Positions 16,508-25,039 of a stretch of DNA of 64,000 nt are shown one piece after another. The stretch's first letter is position 1, and each line of letters opens with the position of its first letter. The position numbers were made by a program, and so were the translations under genes. The notes below the pieces were generated by a model that worked only from the letters and a program-made list of their open reading frames with translations, ran no database searches and was not told the origin of the DNA. The stretch is taken from assembly GCF_030915485.1 (NCBI RefSeq), contig NZ_CP133266.1:248001-312000 (forward strand), given 5' to 3'. Origin of the DNA: Neobacillus sp. PS3-40 (GTDB lineage: Bacteria > Bacillota > Bacilli > Bacillales > Cytobacillaceae).

Positions 16508-17011
16508 TTATACTTTTTCTAAAAAATTTTCAACATCTTTTGTTGATTTTAAGATGATAACTTCTTTTTCTTTAGAAAGCTGTTCAAGTCTCTCTAAAAT
16601 TTTAGGGCTTTTCGTCTTTGGATATTCCCATATCCATTTAAAAAACTCAAAAGAAAATCTCTCTTCACAACCTTCTCCCATATCTGGTCGTGTCTTATTT
16701 CGGTATTTAAGCATTCTTTTAAATGCACGATAAACGCAAATTGTTCTCGAAATATCAAGAAAGATTATTGTATCAGCTGCATTCAGTCTTATATCCATTG
16801 TCCCACCATAATTCCCATCAATAATCCATTCGTCCTTTTTAACTAAATCATTTTGAACTTTTATTTGTTCATCTCTCGGAACACCTACCCAATTAGGCTT
16901 CCAGAATAATGCATCAAGATGATAAATGTTTATTTTTAACTTTTCTCCTAATTGCCTTGCCAAAGTAGATTTTCCTGAACCTCCAGAACCAATAAGTACG
17001 ATTTTTTTCAT
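16508..17011 (-). CDS. P-loop kinase-like protein, FlaR/topology-modulation type (167 aa)
   Basis: Walker A GSGGSGKSTLARQLG at residues 8-22. The middle has HLDALFWKPNWVG and GNYGGTMDIRL, typical of the adenylate-kinase-like family annotated as DNA topology modulation protein FlaR. Members probably phosphorylate a small molecule; the substrate is not known. AAGGGAAG precedes the ATG. It is a frequent accessory gene in Bacillaceae and here a single cassette. Confidence 0.8.
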   Translation of the reverse strand: MKKIVLIGSGGSGKSTLARQLGEKLKINIYHLDALFWKPNWVGVPRDEQIKVQNDLVKKDEWIIDGNYGGTMDIRLNAADTIIFLDISRTICVYRAFKRMLKYRNKTRPDMGEGCEERFSFEFFKWIWEYPKTKSPKILERLEQLSKEKEVIILKSTKDVENFLEKV

Positions 17012-17061
17012 TTCATACTTCCCTTTTCAAAGTGAATTAATTCCATAAAAAAATAATATTT

Positions 17062-17157
17062 CCTTCTTCGATTAACCTGCTTAGTTACTACAATAAGAAA
17101 AAAAGAGCTTGCCGCAGCAACCTTTGTTAAACGAAAGCCCCCGTTACTCGAATAAGA
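17062..17157. repeat. attC-like repeat, complete
   Basis: TTCTTCGATTAAC-CTGCTTA-GTTACTACAATAAG, stem TTGCcgcaGCAA, TTTGTTAAACGAAAGCCCCC-GTTACTCGAATAAG. Confidence 0.85.
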
Positions 17158-17161
17158 ATTT

Positions 17162-17377
17162 TTATTGAAGTCCATATTTTAGTATCTGATGTCGAATAAC
17201 CTCGTTGCCAAATGTGAACCAAAATAAAAGGAATAAAACTATAACGCCCATCGCCAGACTAAACCAAGCAAAGTATTTATTTTCCTTATTTATTATGGGG
17301 GAGAGCACAATCAACAATGACCCAAAAGCAAGGGTTATTACAACCGTAAGCTGTCCTGTTAATGTTTCAAAAATCAT
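17162..17377 (-). CDS. Small two-helix membrane protein (71 aa), duplicated
   Basis: MIFETLTGQLTVVITLAFGS begins the first helix; the second is residues 41-58. The start at 17377 is six bases after GGGAGGG. A near-identical copy lies at 48387 behind a different repeat, so this gene is one of the cassettes present twice. Confidence 0.7.
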   Translation of the reverse strand: MIFETLTGQLTVVITLAFGSLLIVLSPIINKENKYFAWFSLAMGVIVLFLLFWFTFGNEVIRHQILKYGLQ

Positions 17378-17418
17378 ATAATCCCTCCCATATCCCAAGA
17401 ATATCTTAACATTATTTT

Positions 17419-17452
17419 CCAGAATAATCCTGAGACGTTACTTTAATAATAA
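17419..17452. repeat. attC-like left half-site
   Basis: AGAATAATCCTGAGACGTTACTTTAATAAT fits arm, spacer and arm of a left site. Confidence 0.6.
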
Positions 17453-17493
17453 ATATTACAAAGTAGACTGCTGATGCATAAAAAAAGACGGGT

Positions 17494-17601
17494 TTACCGT
17501 CTTTTAAGGATTAATTGTACTAACGAATGTAAAACAAACAAGCCTAATCCGACAAGAATTATAGTTAAAATTAACCCAGGAATACCTATGTTACTAAACA
17601 T
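17494..17601 (-). CDS. TatA-like mini-protein (35 aa)
   Basis: MFSNIGIPGLILTIILVGLG is strikingly like the N-terminus of Bacillus TatA proteins (MFSNIGIPGLILI...). The family's amphipathic helix and FGPxKLPE motif are missing; the protein ends VLHSLVQLILKRR. GGTGGTGG lies upstream of the ATG. The stop codon sits inside a hairpin (AAAAGACGG/CCGTCTTTT) that acts as terminator. It may be a truncated tatA or a small membrane protein that kept the N-terminal helix. Confidence 0.5.
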   Translation of the reverse strand: MFSNIGIPGLILTIILVGLGLFVLHSLVQLILKRR

Positions 17602-17725
17602 AATAAAAACCACCACCTATCAAAGTTCAACGGTAAAAAAAGGAATGTTTACCTTATAGTAGATTAATAATGGAAAAATAGTCAAGAATATTCTGTCAAA
17701 ACAATAAACATTTTATAGAATATGG

Positions 17726-17809
17726 TTCTTCTTTAAGTAACCTGACCGTTAGCACAATAAGAAAACGGGATCGCCGCAGCCATCCCATCTTTAACATAAG
17801 CACCCCGTT
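17726..17809. repeat. attC-like repeat, left part (split by IS110 copy 2)
   Basis: TTCTTTAAGTAAC-CTGACC-GTTAGCACAATAAG and GGGATcgccgcagccATCCC stem. The right spacer GCACCCCGTT abuts the element; the outer arm AGTTTAAGTA resumes at 19431. Confidence 0.85.
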
Positions 17810-18056
17810 CGTAATATAAGGTTAGCCAGATTTTTCTGGTTGACCTTTTTTCATATGGTCTTAATATAACGGTAGTCGGGGTAGAACGTCGCACCCGTGG
17901 GATTTAATCCCGTCAGCTAAACTGTTCACCCCCTACTTGTATAAACATGTTTCAGGCTGGTTGGGACAACGCTCCCGTTTAACAAGCGAACCTATGACAT
18001 TACAAGAAGCCCTAGGGGATACCGACTAATATTGCATTACTAGGAGGAGATAAAGT
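17810..18056 (+). ncRNA. Putative bridge RNA region of IS110 copy 2
   Basis: Stem GGGATTTAATCCC (17899-17911) is flanked on the 5' side by CGCACCCGT (17890-17898) and on the 3' side by GTCAGCTAAACTG (17912-17924). The 5' flank matches array right sites of the CGCACCCGTT type. RNA production is inferred. Confidence 0.6.
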
Positions 18057-19295
18057 ATGAATCCAGTCATTGGTCTGGATGTTTCAAAAGGGGAAAGTCA
18101 GGTACAAGCATTTTTAGATAAAGGCAAACCTTACCGTAAGAGTTTCAGTATTAAACATGATCTTGAGGGTTTGGGGAATTTATTAGAGTTCCTTCAAGAA
18201 GTTGAGAGATCTGCAGGTGGTCATCAACCTTCGGTCGTTTTAGAATCAACAGGACACTACCATTTTCCTGTAATTCAATTTCTTGAGGAGCAAAATTATG
18301 TTTATATTGTTGTCAATCCTCTTATCTCACATCGAGCCAAAAGTTCGAGTTTACGAAAGGTAAAAACAGATGCAGTTGATGCTTATCACCTTTGCGAACT
18401 ATTTTATAAAGAAGAGTTAGAGCCTTATAAAAAAAGAGGAATTCAACTATTAAACCTTCGTAATCTAACAAGACAACAAGAAAGTATTGCAGAAGTATCA
18501 GCACAGACTAAAATACAATTGCATACCCTTTTGGATCAGGTATTTCCTGAATATAGAGGAGTTTTTGGAAGCTTATATTCAAAGGTCTCATTGCTTACAT
18601 TATTAGCATTTCCTACTTCAGAAGCAGTGTTAAGTGTGAGTGAAAAAGAAATAACAGAGAAAATATCTTCACTATGTATGAGTCGTTCGGATGCATGGGC
18701 AAATGAAAGGGCCAAAAAATTAAGAGAAGCAGCCCTTCGTAACCCATTTCAAAACAACCTGTACCAGAGTAACATTTTTAATCTCGAGTTATTAGTCAAG
18801 ATTGTTCTTCAATACCAAGAGCATCTATCTAAGATTGCAGATGAAATAGATGCCCTCGCAAAAGAAATTGAAGAATATCATATACTCCAGACTATCCCTG
18901 GAATCGGAGAGAAAATCGCCGCCACGATTATTTCCGAAATTGGTGAGATAGATCGGTTCAATAATGCCAAAAAGCTTGTTGCATTCGCTGGAGTAGATCC
19001 AAGTGTTTACTCTTCTGGTAAGTTTACAGCATCAGTAAATCGAATTACCAAACGAGGTTCTTGTAGGCTTCGTCATGCCTTGTACATGGCTGTTCAAAGT
19101 GGTATTCGTGATGCCCGTAAAAAGAAAACGACTGATGAAATCATCGCACGCAATAAAAGATTAAGAGAGTTTTACGATAAGAAACGTGAAGAAGGAAAAC
19201 CCTTCAGAGTAGCAGTTATTGCATGTGTTAATAAGCTCTTACATTGGATTTTTGCCTTACTAAAAAGCAGGACTACTTTCCAAGATATAGCTTAA
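18057..19295 (+). CDS. IS110-family transposase (412 aa)
   Basis: Starts MNPVIGLDVSKGESQVQAFL with the catalytic Asp in GLDVSK. VVLESTGHYHFPVIQFL follows near residue 62, and the C-terminal domain has IPGIGEKIAATIISEIGEID and KRGSCRLRHALYMAV. GGAGGAG lies eight bases upstream. It differs from the copy at 44956 by one residue (Ala for Thr in FRVAVIACVN). Frame intact. Confidence 0.95.
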   Translation: MNPVIGLDVSKGESQVQAFLDKGKPYRKSFSIKHDLEGLGNLLEFLQEVERSAGGHQPSVVLESTGHYHFPVIQFLEEQNYVYIVVNPLISHRAKSSSLRKVKTDAVDAYHLCELFYKEELEPYKKRGIQLLNLRNLTRQQESIAEVSAQTKIQLHTLLDQVFPEYRGVFGSLYSKVSLLTLLAFPTSEAVLSVSEKEITEKISSLCMSRSDAWANERAKKLREAALRNPFQNNLYQSNIFNLELLVKIVLQYQEHLSKIADEIDALAKEIEEYHILQTIPGIGEKIAATIISEIGEIDRFNNAKKLVAFAGVDPSVYSSGKFTASVNRITKRGSCRLRHALYMAVQSGIRDARKKKTTDEIIARNKRLREFYDKKREEGKPFRVAVIACVNKLLHWIFALLKSRTTFQDIA

Positions 19296-19430
19296 AAACT
19301 ATATCTAACTAAATACAACAAAACCTTCCAAAAAGACATAACGGAAGGTTATTTGGCATGAACATTTTTAGTATATCATGAGGTTATTAAACTTTTTATT
19401 GAAAAATGTTGACAAGCTATTAACTGGTTT

Positions 19431-19446
19431 AGTTTAAGTATATTTC
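19431..19446. repeat. attC-like repeat, outer right arm after IS110 copy 2
   Basis: AGTTTAAGTATATTTC completes the repeat interrupted at 17809. Confidence 0.75.
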
Positions 19447-19447
19447 T

Positions 19448-19735
19448 TCACAAAGACTCTTTGTACGTCACAAAAAACGGCGTCAACAAAGAACCCACAA
19501 TAAATATTAAGAGTCCTATTCCAAGAGTTACAAGAATGTTGCTGAAATGCGAAAGGAATTTAGCATATATCAACATTGGTAAAATAGTCAAAGATACAAA
19601 TGTGAACCTACCAGAAATCGTTATCTTATGTGTTGTACCACAGTTGTCACATTTAATTGGTTTATATGTAAACACAAATGATTTATAGATTCTCTTCCAA
19701 CTAAATTGCACATTGCAGTTTTCACATTTTTGCAA
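19448..19735 (-). CDS. TIGR04104-type zinc-ribbon membrane protein (95 aa)
   Basis: Two Cys pairs (QKCENCNVQF and IKCDNCGTTH) form a zinc ribbon, followed by two transmembrane helices. TTG start at 19735, about eight bases after GGTGG. Paralogues occur at 25040 and 48783. The family is widespread in Bacillus and its function is unknown. Confidence 0.75.
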   Translation of the reverse strand: MQKCENCNVQFSWKRIYKSFVFTYKPIKCDNCGTTHKITISGRFTFVSLTILPMLIYAKFLSHFSNILVTLGIGLLIFIVGSLLTPFFVTYKESL

Positions 19736-19768
19736 AATAAATACCACCTTATAATTTGATTTATAGCA

Positions 19769-19838
19769 AGATTAGCCCCTTTAGAAGCGATAGTATGGCA
19801 GCTGGATCTTCGACTATTGCACCTTTTAGTTGAATAAT
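19769..19838. repeat. attC-like repeat, left arms degraded
   Basis: CCCCTTTAG, TATGGCAGCTGGATCTTCGA, CTATTGCACCTTTTAGTTGAATAAT. Confidence 0.65.
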
Positions 19839-20281
19839 CAGGAAATTAAATTTTGTATCCTATTTAATGAGCTAATAATAATGTATAAAGGAAACAATAC
19901 AGCAATAACAATATTACTTTCTAAGATTGCTTTCCAAAATTTCATTCCCTTACGCAACTTAGTAACAAGCAGATATATAGATATGCTAACAACAGAAAAA
20001 AAAAACCATAAAAATTCTTTTTGTCTATTTATTTCGTAAGCAATATCATTAATTTTCCATATGTCCTTTTCAGAAAATGATACGGTTGATATACCCTTTT
20101 CAAACCCTAATACATTAAATGACTTTATGGATATACTATTTTTTTGATGTGAAATAAGGTCATACCCACTGGGAAAAAATGAAACTTTATAAACCAAAAG
20201 ATTTGAGGTGCCGACAATTATAATAAGAAATAATAAAAATCTTAAATGATTTTTAACCTTTATTTCTTTAGAATTATTCAT
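19838..20281 (-). CDS. Hypothetical membrane protein (147 aa)
   Basis: Three hydrophobic segments (residues 12-30, 85-106, 116-138) and an extracytoplasmic loop of about 55 residues between the first two. GGGGAGATTG precedes the ATG. Family not recognised; between repeats. Confidence 0.6.
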   Translation of the reverse strand: MNNSKEIKVKNHLRFLLFLIIIVGTSNLLVYKVSFFPSGYDLISHQKNSISIKSFNVLGFEKGISTVSFSEKDIWKINDIAYEINRQKEFLWFFFSVVSISIYLLVTKLRKGMKFWKAILESNIVIAVLFPLYIIISSLNRIQNLIS

Positions 20282-20334
20282 TATTTAACCAATCTCCCCT
20301 TAAACACTTATTTTACCATAAAAAACCAATATTC

Positions 20335-20408
20335 TTATTATGCTAAACTGCCACGTTACTTGAATAAAGAATTTGATTAAGGAGTAACCTACCCCTTTAA
20401 TTCAAGTG
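20335..20408. repeat. attC-like repeat, variant hairpin
   Basis: TTATTATGCTAAA-CTGCCAC-GTTACTTGAATAAAG, then the same variable region as 7424-7500, then CCCCTTTAATTCAAGTG. Confidence 0.78.
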
Positions 20409-20410
20409 TA

Positions 20411-20788
20411 TTATTCGTTTAGAGGTGGATATTTTAATTTTTTTTCTGTTGTGTCACTCAGTCCACTGCCACCCCATTGTTGTGCCTTTATATGTTCAGA
20501 CCCTTCATAGTACGCTTGAAAAAGGATTTTTTTATCCCTCCCTCTAAAAGTGTACATATAATAAATATCAGGTTTTTCCCCTTCTACATATGTAGCAAGA
20601 AAATAACCACCCATTTTGTAATCTCTATGAAAAGCAGTATATTTTAATTGATTTTCTTTTATCCCTTGTTTAGCAATGTAGTCGTAAATCGCTCTTTTTG
20701 AAATTTCCCTGTTATACAACATTATACTTGCCACTAAAATAAGCAATATGAGAATAATGGTGGTTATTACCTTATATTTTTTACTCAA
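20411..20788 (-). CDS. DUF3139-family protein (125 aa)
   Basis: An N-terminal membrane anchor (residues 6-25) is followed by an extracytoplasmic domain with the DUF3139 pattern: IYDYIAKQGI, YKMGGYFLATYVEGEKPDIY and a Gly-rich SGLSDTTEKKLKYPPLNE tail. Small secreted/anchored proteins of this family are common in Bacillus; function unknown. Between repeats. Confidence 0.75.
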   Translation of the reverse strand: MSKKYKVITTIILILLILVASIMLYNREISKRAIYDYIAKQGIKENQLKYTAFHRDYKMGGYFLATYVEGEKPDIYYMYTFRGRDKKILFQAYYEGSEHIKAQQWGGSGLSDTTEKKLKYPPLNE

Positions 20789-20851
20789 CTATCCCACCCC
20801 TTTTTTTATATTTCTGGAACAATAAATAATTCGCCTAATAATTAATTTATC

Positions 20852-20941
20852 CCTTCTTCCACTAAACTGCCCTTTACTTCAATAAGAAAAGCCGCCAAAA
20901 TGGCAGCTGATTCTTCAACTCTTGCCCCCATTAGTTTAAGT
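20852..20941. repeat. attC-like repeat, complete
   Basis: TTCTTCCACTAAA-CTGCCC-TTTACTTCAATAAG, gCCgccaaaatGGc, TTCTTCAACTC-TTGCCCCC-ATTAGTTTAAGTG. Confidence 0.88.
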
Positions 20942-20961
20942 GTATTTCTTCACAATCTAAA

Positions 20962-21078
20962 TCATTTTTGTTTTGACTCATAAGCTTTAACAAATCGGGC
21001 TAACCAATATAACGCTAATAGAGGTAATACATAAATCTCTAATTGTCCAAGTAAATAAAGAAGCGAAGAAAATGTCAT
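20962..21078 (-). CDS. Small membrane protein (38 aa)
   Basis: MTFSSLLYLLGQLEIYVLPL starts after a GGAGGAATTGAT site. One or two hydrophobic helices and a short charged tail (VKAYESKQK). The longer in-frame extension has no ribosome binding site and was not used. Confidence 0.55.
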   Translation of the reverse strand: MTFSSLLYLLGQLEIYVLPLLALYWLARFVKAYESKQK

Positions 21079-21347
21079 ATCAATTCCTCCTAAAATAGTC
21101 AGTTGCATTGCTATTAGAGTACAAAATAGCGTAAAAAATCGTTTTAAAAAATACAATTTATGGAATAAAACAATAAAATTATGAAAGGCGAATCCCATTT
21201 CTCAGTTAATTGATGAAATGGGATTTTTGATTTTTTGTCGGAATTTTTAAATATGCAAAATTTAGTAATTTTTTATTGTAAATGTTAGTTTTTAGTGTAA
21301 AATTACACTAAAGGGGAATTATATCCAATTTAAGAGGAGGGTAAATT

Positions 21348-21632
21348 GTGAAGAAATGGTTGGGGTTATGGATTTTTTGTATTCCTATTTTTATTATTTC
21401 ATTTATTTATTCATTTTTTATCACAAGTAAAGTTGCCTATTTACCACAATCAGAATGTAAGCCGATGTTCATTTTCACACCACAAGATGTACAATATTGT
21501 AGCGAAATTTATCCGATAGATATTTTTCTGATTTCACTTAAAACAGAGCCGCTTTCATATATTTGTTTAATATCGGGGCTTTACTTAATAGGATTTATCA
21601 TCTATTTGCTTAAAAAGATATTAAAACCTTAA
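21348..21632 (+). CDS. Membrane protein with Cys pair (94 aa), plus strand
   Basis: Two transmembrane helices (residues 5-26 and 71-88) flank a loop with two Cys (SECKPMF and VQYCSEIY) that could form a disulfide outside the cell. GTG start nine bases after GAGGAGG. It has its own terminator at 21638. Family not recognised. Confidence 0.65.
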   Translation: MKKWLGLWIFCIPIFIISFIYSFFITSKVAYLPQSECKPMFIFTPQDVQYCSEIYPIDIFLISLKTEPLSYICLISGLYLIGFIIYLLKKILKP

Positions 21633-21637
21633 CACAA

Positions 21638-21668
21638 AAAAGCTCGGCAAAATGTTTCCGAGCCTTTT
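21638..21668 (+). terminator. Rho-independent terminator
   Basis: AAAGCTCGGcaaaatgttTCCGAGCCTTTTTA, directly after the plus-strand gene. Confidence 0.8.
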
Positions 21669-21716
21669 TATTGCAAATAAAGAATATCTTTAATATCGAA
21701 CTTTTTTTGTTCAACT

Positions 21717-22159
21717 CCCTCTGTTTAATACGATTTTCTCACGAATGCTCGCTTATTCGCAGGATTTCATACCATTTTGTTTTGCCATAACGGATGAATG
21801 AAAAGAGTCAAGACAGTTCTGATTAAATGAGGGCATGAGGAAAGAGGGGATTAGTCATAAATCCCATATAATTCCATGATCATGCACGCATTCTCCACAC
21901 TGTCCCTGGAGGCTTTCCCTCCCATGTCTCAACGGGTCTTAGCCCTCTCATTCCTTCGTCATGCCTATCCAAGGGGTGGAGGCCGGTTTTGCTAACGGAA
22001 CGGGTCGGTGCCCTTTTGTTGAACACATCCGGTACTCCGTGCTTTCTTTGAAATCCTACGAATAAGCCAATTCTCGTAAATAAATATTTCTTTATTCTTT
22101 AATTAATAGATTTTATGCTGCTTCTTGAATAATGGGAAATACCTTTTCAGGCGTGTATT
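21717..22159 (-). ncRNA. Putative guide RNA region of the IS1111-like element
   Basis: Noncoding stretch downstream of the transposase with several GC-rich inverted segments. In IS1111-group elements this position encodes the targeting RNA. I could not assign guide loops. Confidence 0.4.
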
Positions 22160-23377
22160 CTAATCCATTCCTACCAAGATTCGAGCTAATTTTCCACATA
22201 GTTTAATAATTGATTTTATTTTCTTCATCTTTTTTATCTTAACATTGGTGGAGTGGAGGGCTTTAAACTCTGTGTTGTTTGTTACGAGACCTATTGTTGC
22301 CATAAATAGAAACCGACGAAGTCGAGATCGCCCCCGTTTTGAGAGTACAATCTGACCCTTCCATTTACCTGAACCGGCTTCGGCTAAGTGAAGTCCTGCA
22401 TGACGTAACAGTGCATTTCCATGAGTAAATCCGCGTAAATCTCCCGATTCTCCAAGAATTCCTGCTATTGTTATTGGACTAATCCCTTTAATGGCAAGCA
22501 TTTTTTTAGCAATTGGAATCTCTTTAAGAACTTCAGTAACTTCGTGTTCAATAGCTTCAAGTTGAGCTGTGGCAAGGTCGTATTCTTCAAGCAATTGCTT
22601 CAAATGGAGTTTATGTGCATCAATTGCTCGTTGTGTTCCGACGGATCGTTTTGCTAGGTCAATAAGTAAACGAGCCTTAGATAAACCTGATTGCCGTTTC
22701 ATTATTAGTTTCCATTTGTTAACGATATCTTGTGGTTGTAATGTACTTATTTCGCCTGGAGTAGGGAATAAGCGAAGTGTGGAAATTGCTCCCTTGCCAG
22801 TAATGTCTTTAAACACTTGTTGTAGTTCTGGAAAAACGATTTCCACCCAACGGTGGAGTTGATTTTTTGTGGTAACCAAACGTTTTACGACTACATCACG
22901 GTTTGACATAAGTACCCTAAGTTTTTCAAATACTTCTGAGTTTGAACGAGTAAAGGCGTAATATCCATTCTTGACCATATCAGCGATGACAAGGGAATCC
23001 TTTATATCACTTTTGGATTGAGTGTTATCTCGATTTTCTTTGTTTTTTTTCACAAGGTGGGGATTCACTAAAACTACTTCTATGTTATGATCTGTCAACC
23101 ACTTAGATATGTTTAACCAGTAGTGGCCAGTAAGTTCCATACCGACTATTATTTTATTCAATTTATGCTTATCTAATAATTTGTTAATCCACTGTAGGAG
23201 TTGATTAAAGCCTTCCTCATGATTGCCGAAGGAAATTGGATTACCTAATACAATTCCTCGAAAATTAACTGATCGTGCTACATGTGTTTGTTGGGCAATA
23301 TCTATCCCAACTACAAGATGTTGATCAGAAATTCTTTGAATTAGTTGATTTTGTTTCTTTTGCATTTTAAACTTCAT
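22160..23377 (-). CDS. IS110/IS1111-type transposase (405 aa)
   Basis: A DEDD transposase only distantly related to the other copies. LVVGIDIAQQTHVARSVNFR carries the first Asp, GMELTGHYWLN is near residue 80, and the C-terminal part has IKGISPITIAGILGESGDLR and LSKRGRSRLRRFLFMAT. AGGAGGAAG precedes the ATG at 23377. Frame intact. Confidence 0.92.
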   Translation of the reverse strand: MKFKMQKKQNQLIQRISDQHLVVGIDIAQQTHVARSVNFRGIVLGNPISFGNHEEGFNQLLQWINKLLDKHKLNKIIVGMELTGHYWLNISKWLTDHNIEVVLVNPHLVKKNKENRDNTQSKSDIKDSLVIADMVKNGYYAFTRSNSEVFEKLRVLMSNRDVVVKRLVTTKNQLHRWVEIVFPELQQVFKDITGKGAISTLRLFPTPGEISTLQPQDIVNKWKLIMKRQSGLSKARLLIDLAKRSVGTQRAIDAHKLHLKQLLEEYDLATAQLEAIEHEVTEVLKEIPIAKKMLAIKGISPITIAGILGESGDLRGFTHGNALLRHAGLHLAEAGSGKWKGQIVLSKRGRSRLRRFLFMATIGLVTNNTEFKALHSTNVKIKKMKKIKSIIKLCGKLARILVGMD

Positions 23378-23473
23378 ATAGAGCTTCCTCCTTTGATGAT
23401 GAGTTTAGAGTGGTATCTTACTCTTTTATCTTACTGAGGGGCTCTATTTTTTTCAAAGCTGAAATTTAACGCT

Positions 23474-23552
23474 CTACAGGAATGCTAACCGTTACTTGAA
23501 TAAGAAAAAAGGCTTTACCCCTATTGAAGTAAAGCCCCCGTTAGCTCAATAA
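23474..23552. repeat. attC-like repeat with perfect stem
   Basis: CTAACC-GTTACTTGAATAAG, stem GGCTTTACccctattgaaGTAAAGCC, CCCC-GTTAGCTCAATAAA. The left outer arm is replaced by the IS1111-like end. Confidence 0.88.
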
Positions 23553-23825
23553 ACCTCCCAAAAATATAACGATGGTCAGAAACGTTGATAATCCCAAAGT
23601 AATAATTACCGTAGCTATGCTCCTTGCCATCCCTTTCCAATCTTGAATACCTGAAAAACCTAATACTCCTAAAACTAAAGTTATCAATGTAATATATAAA
23701 ACCAGATTTAAAGGGTGAGTACCCATAATGGAATAATCAATTGGACCTGAAAAAGTAACTATAACAAATAATAAAATACAAATTAGTGAAGAGATAAATG
23801 ACCAAATGTTTATCTTTTTCTTCAT
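23541..23825 (-). CDS. Hypothetical membrane protein (94 aa)
   Basis: Three hydrophobic helices (residues 6-25, 40-60, 70-92). The ATG at 23825 follows AAAGGAG by seven bases; the extra eight upstream residues are not used. The stop overlaps the repeat's right arm. Confidence 0.65.
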   Translation of the reverse strand: MKKKINIWSFISSLICILLFVIVTFSGPIDYSIMGTHPLNLVLYITLITLVLGVLGFSGIQDWKGMARSIATVIITLGLSTFLTIVIFLGGLLS

Positions 23826-23870
23826 TTGAGAACTCCTTTTTTCTTTCATTTTAAAATGTAATTTATTTCA

Positions 23871-23948
23871 CCATCCTGAGACGTTACTTGAATAAGAAAA
23901 AAGGCTTTCCCTTTATTGATGTAAAGATATCCGTTAATTGAATAAGAA
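23871..23948. repeat. attC-like repeat, decaying
   Basis: TTTCACCATC-CTGAGAC-GTTACTTGAATAAG and GGCTTTCCCTTTATTGATG are clear, but the right spacer reads AAGATATCC before GTTAATTGAATAAG. Confidence 0.75.
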
Positions 23949-24358
23949 AATAAAATTCATTCATTGATTTGGCTGCTTTACCTTTTTTAAAATAGGCTAT
24001 GTTAATCAATATTGTTGATAGAAGAAACATAAAAAGGAGACTGTCAGTAAGAATAAGACGTTCCCTTTCGGGTCACAAAAATTGAATTAGCAACACAAAT
24101 AGGGTATAGAATCTCAATCGGTTCTATACCCTATATTTTTATTGAAATATCAGCACTTATCGCTTTTTAGCATGTTAATTCGCATAGAAAATCGCAACAT
24201 AATTATCCATTGGAGAATAAACATTCCCGTTTTGGTAAATACGGTACTAAAATGGGTGCGAATTACTATGTCAAAAAGGTGGTTCCCATACAGCAAATAA
24301 ATATATATAAGAAAACGGTAAAAAATTCCGATAACTAACTTTACCGTTTTCAAGTATA

Positions 24359-24577
24359 TTATTTTTTCAGTACATTTGTAATATGATGAATCGGTCTTCC
24401 TAAAATGAAGAAAATAACAATAGACATAGAGGTAATGATGACTAATAATTCAGTAATTGACTTGCTTGCTATATCATAATTTAATACAGTTTTTGACCAC
24501 AGTGGACTTGTGATGCCCAACATTATGATGATAACAACAGCAAAAAGTCTTAAAGTGAAAACATAATCATTTTTAAT
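24359..24577 (-). CDS. Small membrane protein without standard start (72 aa)
   Basis: An open frame reads KNDYVFTLRLFAVVIIIMLG, then a loop and a second helix ELLVIIITSMSIVIFFILGR. A GGAGG lies eight bases before an ATT codon at 24577, which would be an unusual start; otherwise the gene has lost its start codon. Confidence 0.4.
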   Translation of the reverse strand: MKNDYVFTLRLFAVVIIIMLGITSPLWSKTVLNYDIASKSITELLVIITSMSIVIFFILGRPIHHITNVLKK

Positions 24578-24627
24578 ATCACTCGCCTCCTTATTAAATG
24601 GGATAACATCTAAAAATTCCTGTCATT

Positions 24628-24802
24628 ATTGTTGTTGGGTTGAAATTTCAACAAAATAAGTTTTACCAAAAACAGACTTATAAAAGACATAAGTCCTAAT
24701 GCTAATGAGGCAATGGATGTTTTGCTATTGCATAGACGGTAAATGTTACGAATACAAGGCATAAAGAAGTTAGAAGAGCTTGAATGAACGCCTTTTTAAA
24801 GA
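24628..24802 (-). pseudogene. Frameshifted small membrane protein remnant
   Basis: KKAFIQALLTSLCLVFVTFT runs to AIAKH, then the frame shifts and continues SIASLALGLMSFISLFLVKL. No start codon is apparent. Confidence 0.45.
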
Positions 24803-25002
24803 TACTTTTAGTTCTACACACGAAAACTGCCTCCTTATTATGTTTCATCGAAAAACTCCAATTTTTATATAAAACTTCTATATCCTATACAGATTGGATA
24901 AAATTATATCTAATTACAAAATATGATAGTTATGTACATTATATCAATTTAAACCCTTTTTTCTATTGATAATTTAATTGCGTTTTTACATTTTGTGATT
25001 CA
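24803..25002. other. AT-rich stretch, nothing recognised
   Basis: No ribosome-binding-site-supported frame, repeat or hairpin stands out. Confidence 0.4.
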
Positions 25003-25039
25003 AAAGAGAACGTCTTACAGTAAGAACAGCCTCCTTTTT

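Larger units (their letters stand above)
17810..19430 (+). mobile_element. IS110-family element, copy 2
   Basis: 1621 bp from CGTAATATAAGG to AACTGGTTT, without terminal inverted repeats or target duplication, as expected for IS110. It splits a repeat exactly between GCACCCCGTT and AGTTTAAGTA. Near-identical copy at 44709-46329. Confidence 0.92.
21717..23483 (-). mobile_element. IS110-family element with IS1111-like layout
   Basis: The transposase is followed by about 440 bp of noncoding, structured DNA and preceded by only about 100 bp. A long noncoding end downstream of the gene is typical of the IS1111 group. Its left edge abuts TTGTTCAACT and its right edge abuts CTAACCGTTACTTGAATAAG, which are array repeat arms. 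Exact ends are uncertain. Confidence 0.7.
24040..25036. repeat. Segment bounded by imperfect inverted repeats
   Basis: AGGAGACTGTCAGTAAGAAT (24041-24060, continuing AAGACGTTCCC) is matched in inverted orientation at 25003-25036 (complement begins AGGAGGCTGTTCTTACTGTA, then AGACGTTCTC). The two ends could mark a decayed transposon or MITE; no transposase is recognisable inside. Confidence 0.45.

Noticed and set aside
18322..18504. Antisense frame inside the IS110 transposase (also 45221-45403)
   Set aside because: It is the complement of a conserved coding region and is duplicated only because the element is.
24150..24353. 67-codon minus-strand frame
   Set aside because: It overlaps a strong bidirectional hairpin (24309-24350), has no ribosome binding site and an implausible composition.
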